Source: Chitinophaga terrae (ex Kim and Jung 2007) (GTDB taxonomy: Bacteria; Bacteroidota; Bacteroidia; Chitinophagales; Chitinophagaceae). Taken from it: DNA of 64,000 nt. The stretch lies in assembly GCF_900107795.1 (NCBI RefSeq), contig NZ_FNRL01000002.1:248001-312000 (forward strand). The letters run 5' to 3'. Of the stretch, positions 1 to 8,647 are shown piece after piece. Both the position numbers and the translations under genes were made by a program. The notes beneath the pieces are model-generated. The model saw nothing but the letters and a program-made list of their open reading frames with translations, did not search any database and was not told the origin of the DNA. The stretch's first letter is position 1. Every line of letters starts with the position of its first letter.

Positions 1-728
1 CCAACAACAGTCAAACAGATGGCGCCGGATCTGTAAACGGTTTTATAACCGGAGGGCAGGCCGCCAATGTTCCGGCAGATATAGCCGGACCCGTTATAAA
101 CGCCTGGGTAGATAGCCGCCGTTTCAATAATTATGATATAGTCGGGCCAACGCCTACCTTGTTGGTAGACCTGGCAGATAACAGCGGCATCAACATCAGT
201 GGGAGAGATCCGGCCCACCGGGTCATAGCGGTTGTCGATGGCATAGATTATATTGTGCTAAATGATTTTTTTGAGGCATATTTGGATAATTTTCAAAAGG
301 GAAACATCCGGTATCCTTTGAGCAGATTGTCGACAGGCTTACATAGTATTACAATTCAGGCATGGGACAACTATAATAATAAGTCTGAAGTTACCATTAA
401 CTTTACTGTTGCTGCAGATAATACGCTGGCCGTTGAGGATGTGAAGAATTATCCTAATCCTGTTCAGGGTTACACACGTTTTTCATTTATTCACAACCAG
501 CCGGGAGAAGAGTTAGCGGTTACCTTACAGGTTTTTACATTGGAAGGAAAGTTGGTAAAAACGTTGAGAGATACAATAATTTCGGCCAACAGTCGTTTTG
601 ATGGAATGCCCTGGGATGGTCGTAATGATTCGGGAGCAAGATTATCAACCGGGTTATATCTGTACCGGTTAACGATCAAATCGAGCAAAGGAGCAAAAGT
701 TAAGGGCGGAAAGCTGGTTATTTTATAA
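1..728 (+). CDS. porU: Type IX secretion sortase PorU, C-terminal part (partial)
   Basis: This open frame runs in from the left edge (first full codon at 3), so only about the last 242 residues are present. PorU is the C25-family (gingipain-like) cysteine peptidase that cleaves C-terminal signals from T9SS cargo at the outer membrane. The catalytic domain is outside the window. What is visible is the post-catalytic region with the DxSGIN motif, an iDxxDYIVLND-like strand, a 'GLHSITIQAWD' strand, and a C-terminal sorting domain (YPNP..., then W-DGRNDSG and STGLYLYRL). The porV gene 105 bp downstream is the usual neighbour and supports the call. Another C25 protein with a sorting domain cannot be fully excluded without the N-terminus. 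Confidence 0.85.
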   Translation, partial: NNSQTDGAGSVNGFITGGQAANVPADIAGPVINAWVDSRRFNNYDIVGPTPTLLVDLADNSGINISGRDPAHRVIAVVDGIDYIVLNDFFEAYLDNFQKGNIRYPLSRLSTGLHSITIQAWDNYNNKSEVTINFTVAADNTLAVEDVKNYPNPVQGYTRFSFIHNQPGEELAVTLQVFTLEGKLVKTLRDTIISANSRFDGMPWDGRNDSGARLSTGLYLYRLTIKSSKGAKVKGGKLVIL

Positions 729-832
729 CCTATGCAGGAAAATAATTTTTACCATTATCCCAATAAACCCCCTTTCTGTTATATTTTAATAAATTAGATT
801 ATTTTTACATTTTTATCAAATACAAAATCTGC

Positions 833-2008
833 ATGATCCGAAAGGTAATAATGGGCTTCGCGCTCGTTTACTGTACTTTCTTAAGTTTTAATACCTCAGC
901 GCAAATCACTACGGGGCAGATAGATGGTCGTACTAATGTGGTGAATACAGCCGTACCATTTCTGAGAATTACCCCGGATGCCCGCAGCGGTGCAATGGGA
1001 GATGCAGGAGTAGCTATTTCGCCGGATGCTTATTCTATCTATAACAATCTTTCCAAACTGCCATTCGCGGAAAAAAATGCTGGTATTGCAGTAACCTATA
1101 CACCATGGTTAAAGGAACTGGTAAATGACGTATTCCTGGCCTCAGTTTCAGGGTATACGAAATTGGATGATGTACAGGCAGTTTCAGGTTCCTTACGCTA
1201 CTTCTCTTTAGGAACTATCAATTTTACAGATGTTACCGGTGTGCCAACCGGCGATTTCAGGCCAAGAGAATTTGCCCTGGATGCAGGATATGCCCGCAAA
1301 CTTGGAGAACATTTCTCGCTGGGCTTAACCGGGCATTATATATATTCTAACCTCGCTGGCGGCCAGACAAGGGATAACGTGGTGATCAAACCCGCGCAAA
1401 CTTTCGCCGTAGATTTCTCCGGTTTCTATACCAAAGATTTTGAAAAAGACGATGGACTGTCTAACCGTTTGAGCCTGGGTTTTGCTATTTCCAACCTGGG
1501 TGCTAAACTTTCTTACACCAGTTCTGCCCAGTATAAAGACTTCCTGCCTACCAACCTCACATTGGGAGGCGCATATACCGTGGCGCTCGACGAAAAAAAT
1601 GACCTGACCTTTGCCCTGGATATCAGTAAACTATTGGTACCAACCCCTGATTCCAGCGGTAACTATAAATCCAAAGGCACCCTGGAAGGGATCTTCAGTT
1701 CTTTTGGCGATGCACCGGGAGGTATGAAAGAAGAACTGCAGGAACTGATGTATTCCGTAGGTATGGAATACTGGTATAACAAGGTATTTGCAGTAAGGGC
1801 GGGGTATTTTAACGAGAATAAGTATAAAGGTAACAGGAAGTATTTTACAGCCGGTATGGGTGTGAAATACGACATCTTCGGCCTTAACTTCTCTTATCTG
1901 GTTCCAAGCGGCACCGGAACTCAGCGCAACCCGCTCTCCAACACCTTACGCTTCACCCTGACCTTTGATCTGGGCCCCAGGGATGAAGAAAGCCGCACCG
2001 GCTGGTAA
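833..2008 (+). CDS. porV: Type IX secretion outer membrane protein PorV
   Basis: 391 residues. PorV is a FadL-like 14-strand outer membrane barrel that receives T9SS cargo from the translocon and, with PorU, forms the attachment complex. Residues 1-23 are a signal peptide ending TSAQ. The conserved N-terminal 'FLRITPDARSGAMGDAGVA' stretch follows at about residues 43-61, and the rest alternates short hydrophobic strands, ending 'LRFTLTFDLG' near the C-terminus as expected for a barrel. The start is the ATG at 833, preceded by a TATTTTTA element close to the Bacteroidota -7 consensus. It lies directly after porU and is followed by a strong terminator at 2050. Confidence 0.93.
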   Translation: MIRKVIMGFALVYCTFLSFNTSAQITTGQIDGRTNVVNTAVPFLRITPDARSGAMGDAGVAISPDAYSIYNNLSKLPFAEKNAGIAVTYTPWLKELVNDVFLASVSGYTKLDDVQAVSGSLRYFSLGTINFTDVTGVPTGDFRPREFALDAGYARKLGEHFSLGLTGHYIYSNLAGGQTRDNVVIKPAQTFAVDFSGFYTKDFEKDDGLSNRLSLGFAISNLGAKLSYTSSAQYKDFLPTNLTLGGAYTVALDEKNDLTFALDISKLLVPTPDSSGNYKSKGTLEGIFSSFGDAPGGMKEELQELMYSVGMEYWYNKVFAVRAGYFNENKYKGNRKYFTAGMGVKYDIFGLNFSYLVPSGTGTQRNPLSNTLRFTLTFDLGPRDEESRTGW

Positions 2009-2049
2009 GGAGTTCTGTTAAATGATTAAATAACAAAATTTTATGATAG

Positions 2050-2084
2050 AATCCCTCCGGCAGACGGAGGGATTTTTATTTTTA
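2050..2084 (+). terminator. Intrinsic terminator after porV
   Basis: A perfect 10-bp stem (2050-2059 with 2065-2074, arms AATCCCTCCG/CGGAGGGATT) with a 5-nt loop is followed by a T-rich tract. It closes the porU-porV unit. Confidence 0.9.
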
Positions 2085-2126
2085 TTGCCTTACCTTGCAA
2101 ATTGGCAGGAAACTAAAAATTAAATT

Positions 2127-2615
2127 ATGAGCAGGATTCGAATTGGTCTGGGAATCGATTTTCATCAACTGGTTGAAGGACGTGACTTCTGGCTTGGAGG
2201 GGTACAGGTACCACATCATAAAGGCGCTTTAGGACACAGCGATGCGGACGTATTATTGCATGCCATCTGCGATGCTATGTTAGGAGCGTTATCATTGGGC
2301 GATATCGGGGTTCATTTCCCGGATACCGACAATACCTATAAAAATATCGATAGTAAAATATTGCTGGCTAAATGCGCACAGCTGATCGGTGAAAAAGGCT
2401 ACCAGGTTGTGAATGTCGACAGTACGTTGCTGCTGCAGGCGCCTAAGATCAAACCTTATGTGCCGGCGATGCAGGAGGTTATAGCAAAAATATTGCATAT
2501 TAGCGTGGAGGATGTTTCTGTCAAGGCTACAACAACAGAGAAGTTGGGTTTTGTAGGAAGGGAAGAAGGCGTAACAGCCCATGCAGTTGTGTTGCTGGAG
2601 CATCTTCCGGGTTAA
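2127..2615 (+). CDS. ispF: 2-C-methyl-D-erythritol 2,4-cyclodiphosphate synthase
   Basis: 162 residues, the usual length. IspF makes the cyclic diphosphate intermediate of the MEP isoprenoid pathway in the cytosol, as a trimer with one metal site per subunit. The metal-binding DxH is at residues 10-12 (GIDFH), the third ligand His is in the GHSDADVLLHA motif near residue 42, and the family motifs DIGVHFPDTD and KATTTEKLGFVGR are intact. It starts at ATG 2127, after the porV terminator, preceded by a weak TACCTTGC element. dut follows on the same strand but has its own promoter-like element. Confidence 0.97.
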   Translation: MSRIRIGLGIDFHQLVEGRDFWLGGVQVPHHKGALGHSDADVLLHAICDAMLGALSLGDIGVHFPDTDNTYKNIDSKILLAKCAQLIGEKGYQVVNVDSTLLLQAPKIKPYVPAMQEVIAKILHISVEDVSVKATTTEKLGFVGREEGVTAHAVVLLEHLPG

Positions 2616-2672
2616 GGAACAACCGCTGATGTATTAGGCGCTACTCCATTCGTAATTCGTAATTATTTAAAA

Positions 2673-2680
2673 TATCTTTG
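2673..2680 (+). promoter_or_regulatory. Bacteroidota -7 element (TATCTTTG) for dut
   Basis: Perfect match to TAnnTTTG with only four bases between it and the dut ATG at 2685, so the transcript would begin at or near the start codon. No convincing -33 TTG is seen. Confidence 0.65.
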
Positions 2681-2684
2681 TCCA

Positions 2685-3128
2685 ATGGCGGATATCATAG
2701 TGAAAATCATTAACAAGTCCGGTAATGAATTGCCGGCTTATGCAACAGCCGACGCAGCAGGAATGGATCTGCGCGCGCACCTGGAAACTGCTGTTACATT
2801 ACAGTCATTGGAACGAATGTTAATTCCTACAGGATTGTTCATGGAACTGCCTGCGGGATATGAAGCCCAGATCCGGCCCCGTAGCGGACTTGCGATCAAG
2901 CAGGGATTAACATTGCTGAATACGCCCGGTACCATTGATGCCGACTACCGTGGCGAGATCAAGATAATTATGATCAATTTATCAAACGAACCGCAAACCA
3001 TCCAGCCAGGCGATCGTATTGCACAAATGGTGATCGCTCCTTTTGTGCAGGCAGTTATTGAACCGGTTACGGTACTGACAGAAACTGTTCGGGGCACTGG
3101 AGGATTTGGTCATACGGGCAAATCCTAA
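2685..3128 (+). CDS. dut: dUTP diphosphatase
   Basis: 147 residues, typical for the homotrimeric all-beta dUTPase. It hydrolyses dUTP to dUMP and pyrophosphate, keeping uracil out of DNA and feeding dTMP synthesis. All five motifs are recognisable: [10 protein letters not shown] (motif 1), IRPRSGLA (2), [11 protein letters not shown] with the catalytic Asp (3), [10 protein letters not shown] (4) and a C-terminal [12 protein letters not shown] arm (5). The next gene begins 3 bp after its stop, so it heads an operon with the TPR lipoprotein, DUF4292 and EnvC-like genes; dut in front of envelope genes seems to be a positional habit rather than a functional link. Confidence 0.97.
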   Translation: MADIIVKIINKSGNELPAYATADAAGMDLRAHLETAVTLQSLERMLIPTGLFMELPAGYEAQIRPRSGLAIKQGLTLLNTPGTIDADYRGEIKIIMINLSNEPQTIQPGDRIAQMVIAPFVQAVIEPVTVLTETVRGTGGFGHTGKS

Positions 3129-3131
3129 TGA

Positions 3132-4862
3132 ATGAGGATCTACTTAACCGTAATAGGGCTAACTGGAGTATTGCTGGCGGCGGCTTGCAGTGGAAGTAAA
3201 CATACTTCCCGAAGCGTTGCAGCCAGGAACGCTGCCGTGCTGGCACAAAGGGCCGACAGCCTCTTTTTCGCCGCACAACGGTCCAAAATGCTGGGCGATT
3301 ATAAAACAGCGGTTGTTCAATACTCAGATTACCTGCGGTTAAACAAACAGAATGCTACTGTTTATTATGAACTGGCAAGGCTGCATATGGAACTGCAAAA
3401 TCCGGTTGCTGCCTTAAACTATGCCCGTCAGGCAGTGGCACTGGATCCCGGCAACCACTGGATGTCAGTAACGCTGGCAGACGCTTATGCAGTCAACGAG
3501 CGATTCGACAGCGCCGCCATTGTATTCGATAAATTAACGCATCAATTCCCCGACAACGAAGATTACCTCTACAATAAAGGTATCTCGCTGGCGAAAGCCA
3601 ATAAATTCGCTTCGGCCCTCGCTGTATTCAGCCAGCTGGAAGATAAGGTCGGACCCGTTGAAGAGATCATCTACCAGAAACAACGTCTGTTGCTGAGACT
3701 GAGTATGGTGAATGAAGCAGCGGCAGAAGTGAAGAAACTTATTGACAGAAGCCCTGATGAGATCAGGTATTACCTGTTGCTGGCAGAGATCTACGACGCC
3801 AATGACCTTACAGAAGAGGCTTCCAAAGTGTATCGCCAGATCCTGTCGAAAGACCCTGACAACGCCAGGGCATTGATTGCGCTTTCTTCCTACGCAAAAA
3901 AGAACAATGATCAGCAGGGCTACTGGTCTAACCTTAGTAAAGCTTTTGCCAATCCATCTTATAGCATAGACGAAAAAGTAGCTTATGTGTATCCTTACCT
4001 GCAGATGATGAACCTGGATTCTACCAAGTTAGGAGAAGGATTAAAGCTCACTTCCCTGATCATCAAAGCGCATCCTAAAGATGCCAAAGCGTATGCACTG
4101 CGGGGCGATATGTTTTCGCAGGCCGATTTGCTGGACAGTGCGGAAGTGAATTATAAAAAAGCCATACAACTGGATGATACCAGGTTTTCTGTCTGGTACC
4201 AGCTGATGTGGATCTATAGCAGGAAAAATGATCCTGCCGCTTTACTGGCGCTTAGTAACAACGTCACCAACAAATTCCCCAGGGAGTTCATGGGCTATTA
4301 TTTTAAAGGGGTAGCCAGTTTCCTGTTACAGCAATATCCAAGCGCTATCAGTTCGCTGAATACAGCGCTGGAAATTGGAAACGGGGAAAGAAGATTTCTG
4401 GGAGATATTTATTCCCTGTTAGGCGATGCCTATCATGCAACAGGGCAACATCACCAATCGGACAGTAGTTATGAAACCGCGTTACGCTACAGGCCTAAAG
4501 ACGCGCTGATCATGAATAACTACAGCTACTATCTTTCTTTAAGAGGCGAAAACCTCGAAAGAGCAGAGCAGATGTCCAGGGAATCGCTGGAAATTGAACC
4601 GGAGAGCCCGACTTATATGGATACCTACGCCTGGATCTTGTTCAGACAGGAAAAATATGCAGAGGCAAAGATCTGGATAGAGAAGGCCCTTCAATATCCG
4701 GACGCCCAGAAAAATCCGAATGTCTTAGAGCATTATGGGGATATCCTTTATAATCTGAAAGAAGTAACAAAAGCAGTGGAGTACTGGCAAAAGGCAAAAG
4801 AAAAAGGTGCATCTTCTGTTGACCTGGCCCGTAAGATCGCTGAGAAAAGATATATTCAATAG
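3132..4862 (+). CDS. TPR-repeat lipoprotein
   Basis: 576 residues. The N-terminus (residues 1-19) is a lipoprotein signal with lipobox LAAAC, so the protein is probably lipidated at Cys19 and anchored to a membrane facing the periplasm. From about residue 40 to 570 it is a run of helical tetratricopeptide-like repeats (for example around residues 75-110, 205-250 and 425-550), with typical DP-N/PDN turn spacing. TPR arrays are protein scaffolds; no enzymatic motif is visible. It starts 3 bp after dut and is followed 27 bp later by DUF4292 and then two EnvC-like genes. This context suggests a role in envelope assembly, which is inference only. Confidence 0.82.
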   Translation: MRIYLTVIGLTGVLLAAACSGSKHTSRSVAARNAAVLAQRADSLFFAAQRSKMLGDYKTAVVQYSDYLRLNKQNATVYYELARLHMELQNPVAALNYARQAVALDPGNHWMSVTLADAYAVNERFDSAAIVFDKLTHQFPDNEDYLYNKGISLAKANKFASALAVFSQLEDKVGPVEEIIYQKQRLLLRLSMVNEAAAEVKKLIDRSPDEIRYYLLLAEIYDANDLTEEASKVYRQILSKDPDNARALIALSSYAKKNNDQQGYWSNLSKAFANPSYSIDEKVAYVYPYLQMMNLDSTKLGEGLKLTSLIIKAHPKDAKAYALRGDMFSQADLLDSAEVNYKKAIQLDDTRFSVWYQLMWIYSRKNDPAALLALSNNVTNKFPREFMGYYFKGVASFLLQQYPSAISSLNTALEIGNGERRFLGDIYSLLGDAYHATGQHHQSDSSYETALRYRPKDALIMNNYSYYLSLRGENLERAEQMSRESLEIEPESPTYMDTYAWILFRQEKYAEAKIWIEKALQYPDAQKNPNVLEHYGDILYNLKEVTKAVEYWQKAKEKGASSVDLARKIAEKRYIQ

Positions 4863-4889
4863 GCGTTTAGCTTTAAGATCATTTACTCG

Positions 4890-5732
4890 ATGAAGAGAAA
4901 CATAACCATTACACTTTTAATTTTTTTTAGCATAACCGTTATGATGGCGTGCCGCCATCCCCGCAAGCTGGCCAGGAACACGTTCCCGGCTGCAGATACC
5001 AGCAAAAGCCCCGTTGTAAAAACGGAAGACAGCGCTGCTATTAAAGCCATGCAACAGTTCACTGCAGAGATGTTAAAAGGAATACAGGCCAACCATATCA
5101 ATTTCAATACCTTTTCAGGCAAAATGAAACTGGCATTTGAAACTGACAAGAAAAGCCATAACAACCTGAATGCAACTTTCCGCATAAAGAAAGACAGCAT
5201 CATCTGGATCTCGGTTTCTGCACCGATCGTAGACGAAGTGATCAGGGCAGTGATCACGCCAGACAGCCTGAAAATGTATAACCGGCTGGATAAACAGTTA
5301 TACCTGAGAAGAATGGCTGATGCAGAAGAACTGCTCAATATTCCTTTCGATTTTCAGACCCTGCAGGATATGCTTATCGGTAACCCGGTGTACCTGACAG
5401 ACTCCGTTTACCAGGTGATCAAAACGCCTTCCATCATCTCGTTCAGTTGCGATCATAATAAGTTCACCAGTTTGTTCAACGTATATGCCGACGATTACGT
5501 ACTGCAGCAAAGCAAAGTGATAGATAAAGACAGCACCGCGCCAGTGAGGCGTTCATGCGAACTGACCTATGGCGACTATGCCAAAGTAGCCGGCCGTAAA
5601 TTCCCCACAACCCGGAGAATTTATGTAGAAGAAAAGAATGTGACCAAGGTGTCGTTAGACTTCACCCGTTACGATTTTGATATCCCTTTAACATTTCCTT
5701 TTAGTATGCCATCCTCCTACAAAAGGATGTAG
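4890..5732 (+). CDS. DUF4292 lipoprotein
   Basis: 280 residues. Residues 1-21 form a lipoprotein signal ending VMMAC. The rest matches the DUF4292 family of Bacteroidota, a predicted one-sheet beta fold resembling the LolA/LolB lipoprotein carriers: 'FNTFSGKMKLAFE', 'IKKDSIIWISVSAP' and 'ELLNIPFDFQTLQDMLIGNP' are family-like segments, and the C-terminus ends with 'FDIPLTFPFSMPSSYKRM'. Function is not established from sequence. Its place between a TPR lipoprotein and EnvC-like proteins suggests work at the outer membrane or in lipoprotein/lipid transfer (inference). Confidence 0.82.
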   Translation: MKRNITITLLIFFSITVMMACRHPRKLARNTFPAADTSKSPVVKTEDSAAIKAMQQFTAEMLKGIQANHINFNTFSGKMKLAFETDKKSHNNLNATFRIKKDSIIWISVSAPIVDEVIRAVITPDSLKMYNRLDKQLYLRRMADAEELLNIPFDFQTLQDMLIGNPVYLTDSVYQVIKTPSIISFSCDHNKFTSLFNVYADDYVLQQSKVIDKDSTAPVRRSCELTYGDYAKVAGRKFPTTRRIYVEEKNVTKVSLDFTRYDFDIPLTFPFSMPSSYKRM

Positions 5733-5788
5733 TGCATTAACTTAGAAAGGTTGTATCTTGTAAATAAATTTATAGTTATAATTCAGTC

Positions 5789-7234
5789 ATGTTGTATTTG
5801 AAGAAGCTTTTCCCGTTCATGTTAATCATCTGGTTAATGCCGACCATGCTGGTTGCCCAGGCGCCTGCCCAGTCACAGCAACAATCGCGCGAAGACCTGG
5901 AACGTATGAAAAGGGAATTGCAGCGTGAGATTGATGAAGCCAACGAACAACTGAAGGAAACAAAGAAATCTACAAAAGAAAGCCTTGGCCAGCTAAGGGC
6001 GTTAAAAGACAAGATCACACTACGTACCCGTTTGATCAATAACATCAACGATGAGATCAATTTCATCAACGGTGATATCAATACTGCAACAAGGGATATC
6101 AAAACCCTGCAGAAAGACCTGGACACGCTGAAAGCGCAATATGCACAACTTGTCGTATATGCGTATAAGTATCGTTCCTCTTACGACATGCTCAACTTCG
6201 TGTTCTCCGCAGAAAGTTTTAACGATGCGGTGAAACGTTTTCAGTATTTAAGGCAGTACCGCGAATATCGCCGTCGCCAGGCCGATAATATCCTTTCTAC
6301 CCAGGAACAGCTGAATAAGAAAGTAGCCAATCTCCAGTCGCAAAAGGTAAAACGTGCCGAAACCCTGAAAACAGAACAGGAACAACGGGCTACCCTGGAG
6401 CAGGATAAGAAGGAGAAGGATGAAGTGCTAAATAAGTTGAAAGGAAGAGAAAAAGAATTAGTGGCTGATATTAACCAGCGAAAGAAAGACGCACAGAAAG
6501 TTCAGGCGGCCATCAGGGCGGTGATCAGGAAAGAAATTGAAGAGGCCCGCCGTAAGGCTGCCGAAGAAGAAGCTGCGCGCCGTAAAGCTGCTGAGGAAAA
6601 GAGAAAAAGGGAAGAAGAAGCGCGGAGAGCTGCGCTGGCCGATGCGGAAAGAGAAAAAGCCGCTGCCGCTGCAAATAATAACAATGCACCTGCAACCCCT
6701 GCACCGGCTACGCCAACCCCGGCTCCTGCAGCTCCTAAACCTGCAGCGCCTGAACCAGAGAAACCAGCAACACGTACAGAGAACGTGCTCGAGGCTACTC
6801 CGGAAGCCCTTGCGCTGTCAGAAAGCTTTGAAGCAAACAGGGGAAAACTTCCATGGCCTGTAGATGCAGGAAATATTATCGAGCACTTTGGCATTCACCA
6901 ACACGCGGTAATGGAACACATACAGGTACCTTCCGACGGAATTGTTATTGCTACCACGAAGGGAGGAGCAGTGAAGTCAATTTTTGATGGCGAGGTAAAA
7001 TCCGTAGTAGTAATGCCTGGATCAGGTTACGTGATTATTATTCGTCACGGACAATACTTTACTACGTATGTACGTTTGCAAACTACCCGGGTGAAAAAAG
7101 GGGACATGGTAAAAACTGGCCAGATAATTGGTACAGCCAGCACCAATGATATTGAAAACACCGGTGAAGTTGAACTGCAGATATGGAAAGGTGTGAATAA
7201 ACAGAATCCGGAACAATGGATTCGCAGAAGGTAA
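5789..7234 (+). CDS. EnvC-like murein hydrolase activator (degenerate LytM domain), copy 1
   Basis: 481 residues: signal peptide (1-24, ending VAQA), a long coiled coil (about 32-240), a basic Arg/Ala/Glu-rich helix (about 245-290), an Ala/Pro linker (about 295-325), and a C-terminal LytM/M23 domain (about 355-481). The conserved EnvC coiled-coil segment around residues 125-157 (YAYKYRSSYDMLNF...) is present. In the LytM domain the zinc ligands are missing: the usual HxxxD region reads VMEHIQVPSDG, and the usual HLHFE reads VELQIWK. It is therefore probably not a peptidase but an activator of a cell-wall amidase, like EnvC in E. coli. A paralogue follows 27 bp downstream. Confidence 0.87.
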   Translation: MLYLKKLFPFMLIIWLMPTMLVAQAPAQSQQQSREDLERMKRELQREIDEANEQLKETKKSTKESLGQLRALKDKITLRTRLINNINDEINFINGDINTATRDIKTLQKDLDTLKAQYAQLVVYAYKYRSSYDMLNFVFSAESFNDAVKRFQYLRQYREYRRRQADNILSTQEQLNKKVANLQSQKVKRAETLKTEQEQRATLEQDKKEKDEVLNKLKGREKELVADINQRKKDAQKVQAAIRAVIRKEIEEARRKAAEEEAARRKAAEEKRKREEEARRAALADAEREKAAAAANNNNAPATPAPATPTPAPAAPKPAAPEPEKPATRTENVLEATPEALALSESFEANRGKLPWPVDAGNIIEHFGIHQHAVMEHIQVPSDGIVIATTKGGAVKSIFDGEVKSVVVMPGSGYVIIIRHGQYFTTYVRLQTTRVKKGDMVKTGQIIGTASTNDIENTGEVELQIWKGVNKQNPEQWIRRR

Positions 7235-7261
7235 TCGCCTTCCATAGTACTTACTAACCAA

Positions 7262-8647
7262 ATGCACTTGTTTTTGAGAAAGTTGATCCCTCTCCTGATG
7301 GCTTTATGGCTGTTGCCTGCTCTGTTGTATGCGCAGAGAGGTACCAAACAGGCGCGCGCTTCCCTTGAGAAACAAAAAGAACAATTGCTGAAAGAAATAG
7401 CCGAGGCTAACAAGGCTTTGCAGGCGAACAGGAGATCAGCAAAACAAAACCTCGCAGTACAACGGGAGCTGGAGCAAAAGATCGCCAACCGTAATGCCCA
7501 GATCAATAACATTAACCGGGAACTGAAAGAAATAGAGGGAGATATCAGCTCAACTAACGATAACGTACGTACGCTGGAAAAGGAAGTGGACTCACTCCGG
7601 GCCAGGTACGCCGAGTTGCTGGTTTACGCCTACAAATCGAGGGATAGCTACGACGTGCTTAGCTTCTTCTTCTCTGCCAACAGCTTCAATGATGCCATAC
7701 GCAGGTACCAGTACCTGCGCCAGTACAGGGAGAGCCGGCGCCGCCAGGCCGAAAGCCTCTTATCTACACGCTCGTTGCTGAGCCAGAAACTGGCGGACCT
7801 TGAAACCCAGAGAGCCAAGAAAGCAACTGCACTCCGTTCAGAGCAACAGCAGCGGAATGTTCTGGTAGCCGACAAGAAAGAAACCGACCAGACCATTGCC
7901 CAGCTCAAAGACCAGGAAAAAGATCTGCAACAACGAATAGAAGCCAACAAGATAGCCGCAAAGAAAGTGGATCAGGCCATCCAGGCCGCGATCAGGAGAG
8001 AAATTGAAGAAGCTCGCAGAAAAGCCGCAGCACAGGCGCTGGCCAGGAGAAAAGCGGAAGCCCTGAAAAGGAAACAGGCAGAGGAAGCAAGAAGAAAAGC
8101 CGCTATTGCAGCTGCAAAGAAAGCGCATAAACCGGTTAAACCGCTTCCGGAAAAGAAAGCGGAAGAACCGGAAGAAGAGACGCCGGTAAAAATGACTTCC
8201 GAAGAAGCGTTGGTTGCTACGCCCGAAGCCTTATCCCTGGCGCATGATTTTGAAGCCAATAAAGGGCGGTTGCCCTGGCCTGTAGATGCGGGCAGGATAA
8301 CAGGGCATTTCGGAGCCGGAAGAGTAGGGAAGATAGATGTGGATAACAACGGTATTATTATCGCCACCGCACAGGGCGCGCCTGTAAAGGCGATCTTCGA
8401 CGGGGAAGTTATTATGGTGTTCCAGGTGCCAGGCGCAGGATATATGGTTACCCTGCGCCATGGAAAATATTTCACCAATTATGTCAGGCTTGTCAACGTC
8501 CAGGTAAGTAAGGGCGCCTCTGTAAAGCGAGGGCATGTTCTTGGCTCTGCGGCGCCGGCGTCGGGCGGAAGTAACGGAGAGATAGAACTACAGGTATACC
8601 GGAATATGACTAAACAAAATCCTGAAAGCTGGATACGTCGTCGTTAG
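7262..8647 (+). CDS. EnvC-like murein hydrolase activator (degenerate LytM domain), copy 2
   Basis: 461 residues with the same plan as the preceding gene: signal peptide (1-24, ending LYAQ), coiled coil (about 30-245), a Lys/Arg/Ala-rich helix, a shorter linker and a LytM domain (about 338-461). Strong similarity to copy 1 along its length (shared NRRSAKQNL/TKESLGQL-type repeats, SYDVLSFFFSANSFNDAIRRYQYLRQYR, LPWPVDAG, IRRR terminus) shows a tandem duplication. Zinc ligands are again lost: VGKIDVDNNG replaces HxGxD, and IELQVYR replaces HLHFE. Likely an amidase activator. Its stop overlaps the stop of the convergent bshA gene (shared TTAG). Confidence 0.87.
   Translation: MHLFLRKLIPLLMALWLLPALLYAQRGTKQARASLEKQKEQLLKEIAEANKALQANRRSAKQNLAVQRELEQKIANRNAQINNINRELKEIEGDISSTNDNVRTLEKEVDSLRARYAELLVYAYKSRDSYDVLSFFFSANSFNDAIRRYQYLRQYRESRRRQAESLLSTRSLLSQKLADLETQRAKKATALRSEQQQRNVLVADKKETDQTIAQLKDQEKDLQQRIEANKIAAKKVDQAIQAAIRREIEEARRKAAAQALARRKAEALKRKQAEEARRKAAIAAAKKAHKPVKPLPEKKAEEPEEETPVKMTSEEALVATPEALSLAHDFEANKGRLPWPVDAGRITGHFGAGRVGKIDVDNNGIIIATAQGAPVKAIFDGEVIMVFQVPGAGYMVTLRHGKYFTNYVRLVNVQVSKGASVKRGHVLGSAAPASGGSNGEIELQVYRNMTKQNPESWIRRR

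Noticed and set aside
5789..8647. Active M23 peptidase for the LytM-domain proteins
   Set aside because: The HxxxD and HxH zinc ligands are replaced in both copies, so an activator role fits better.
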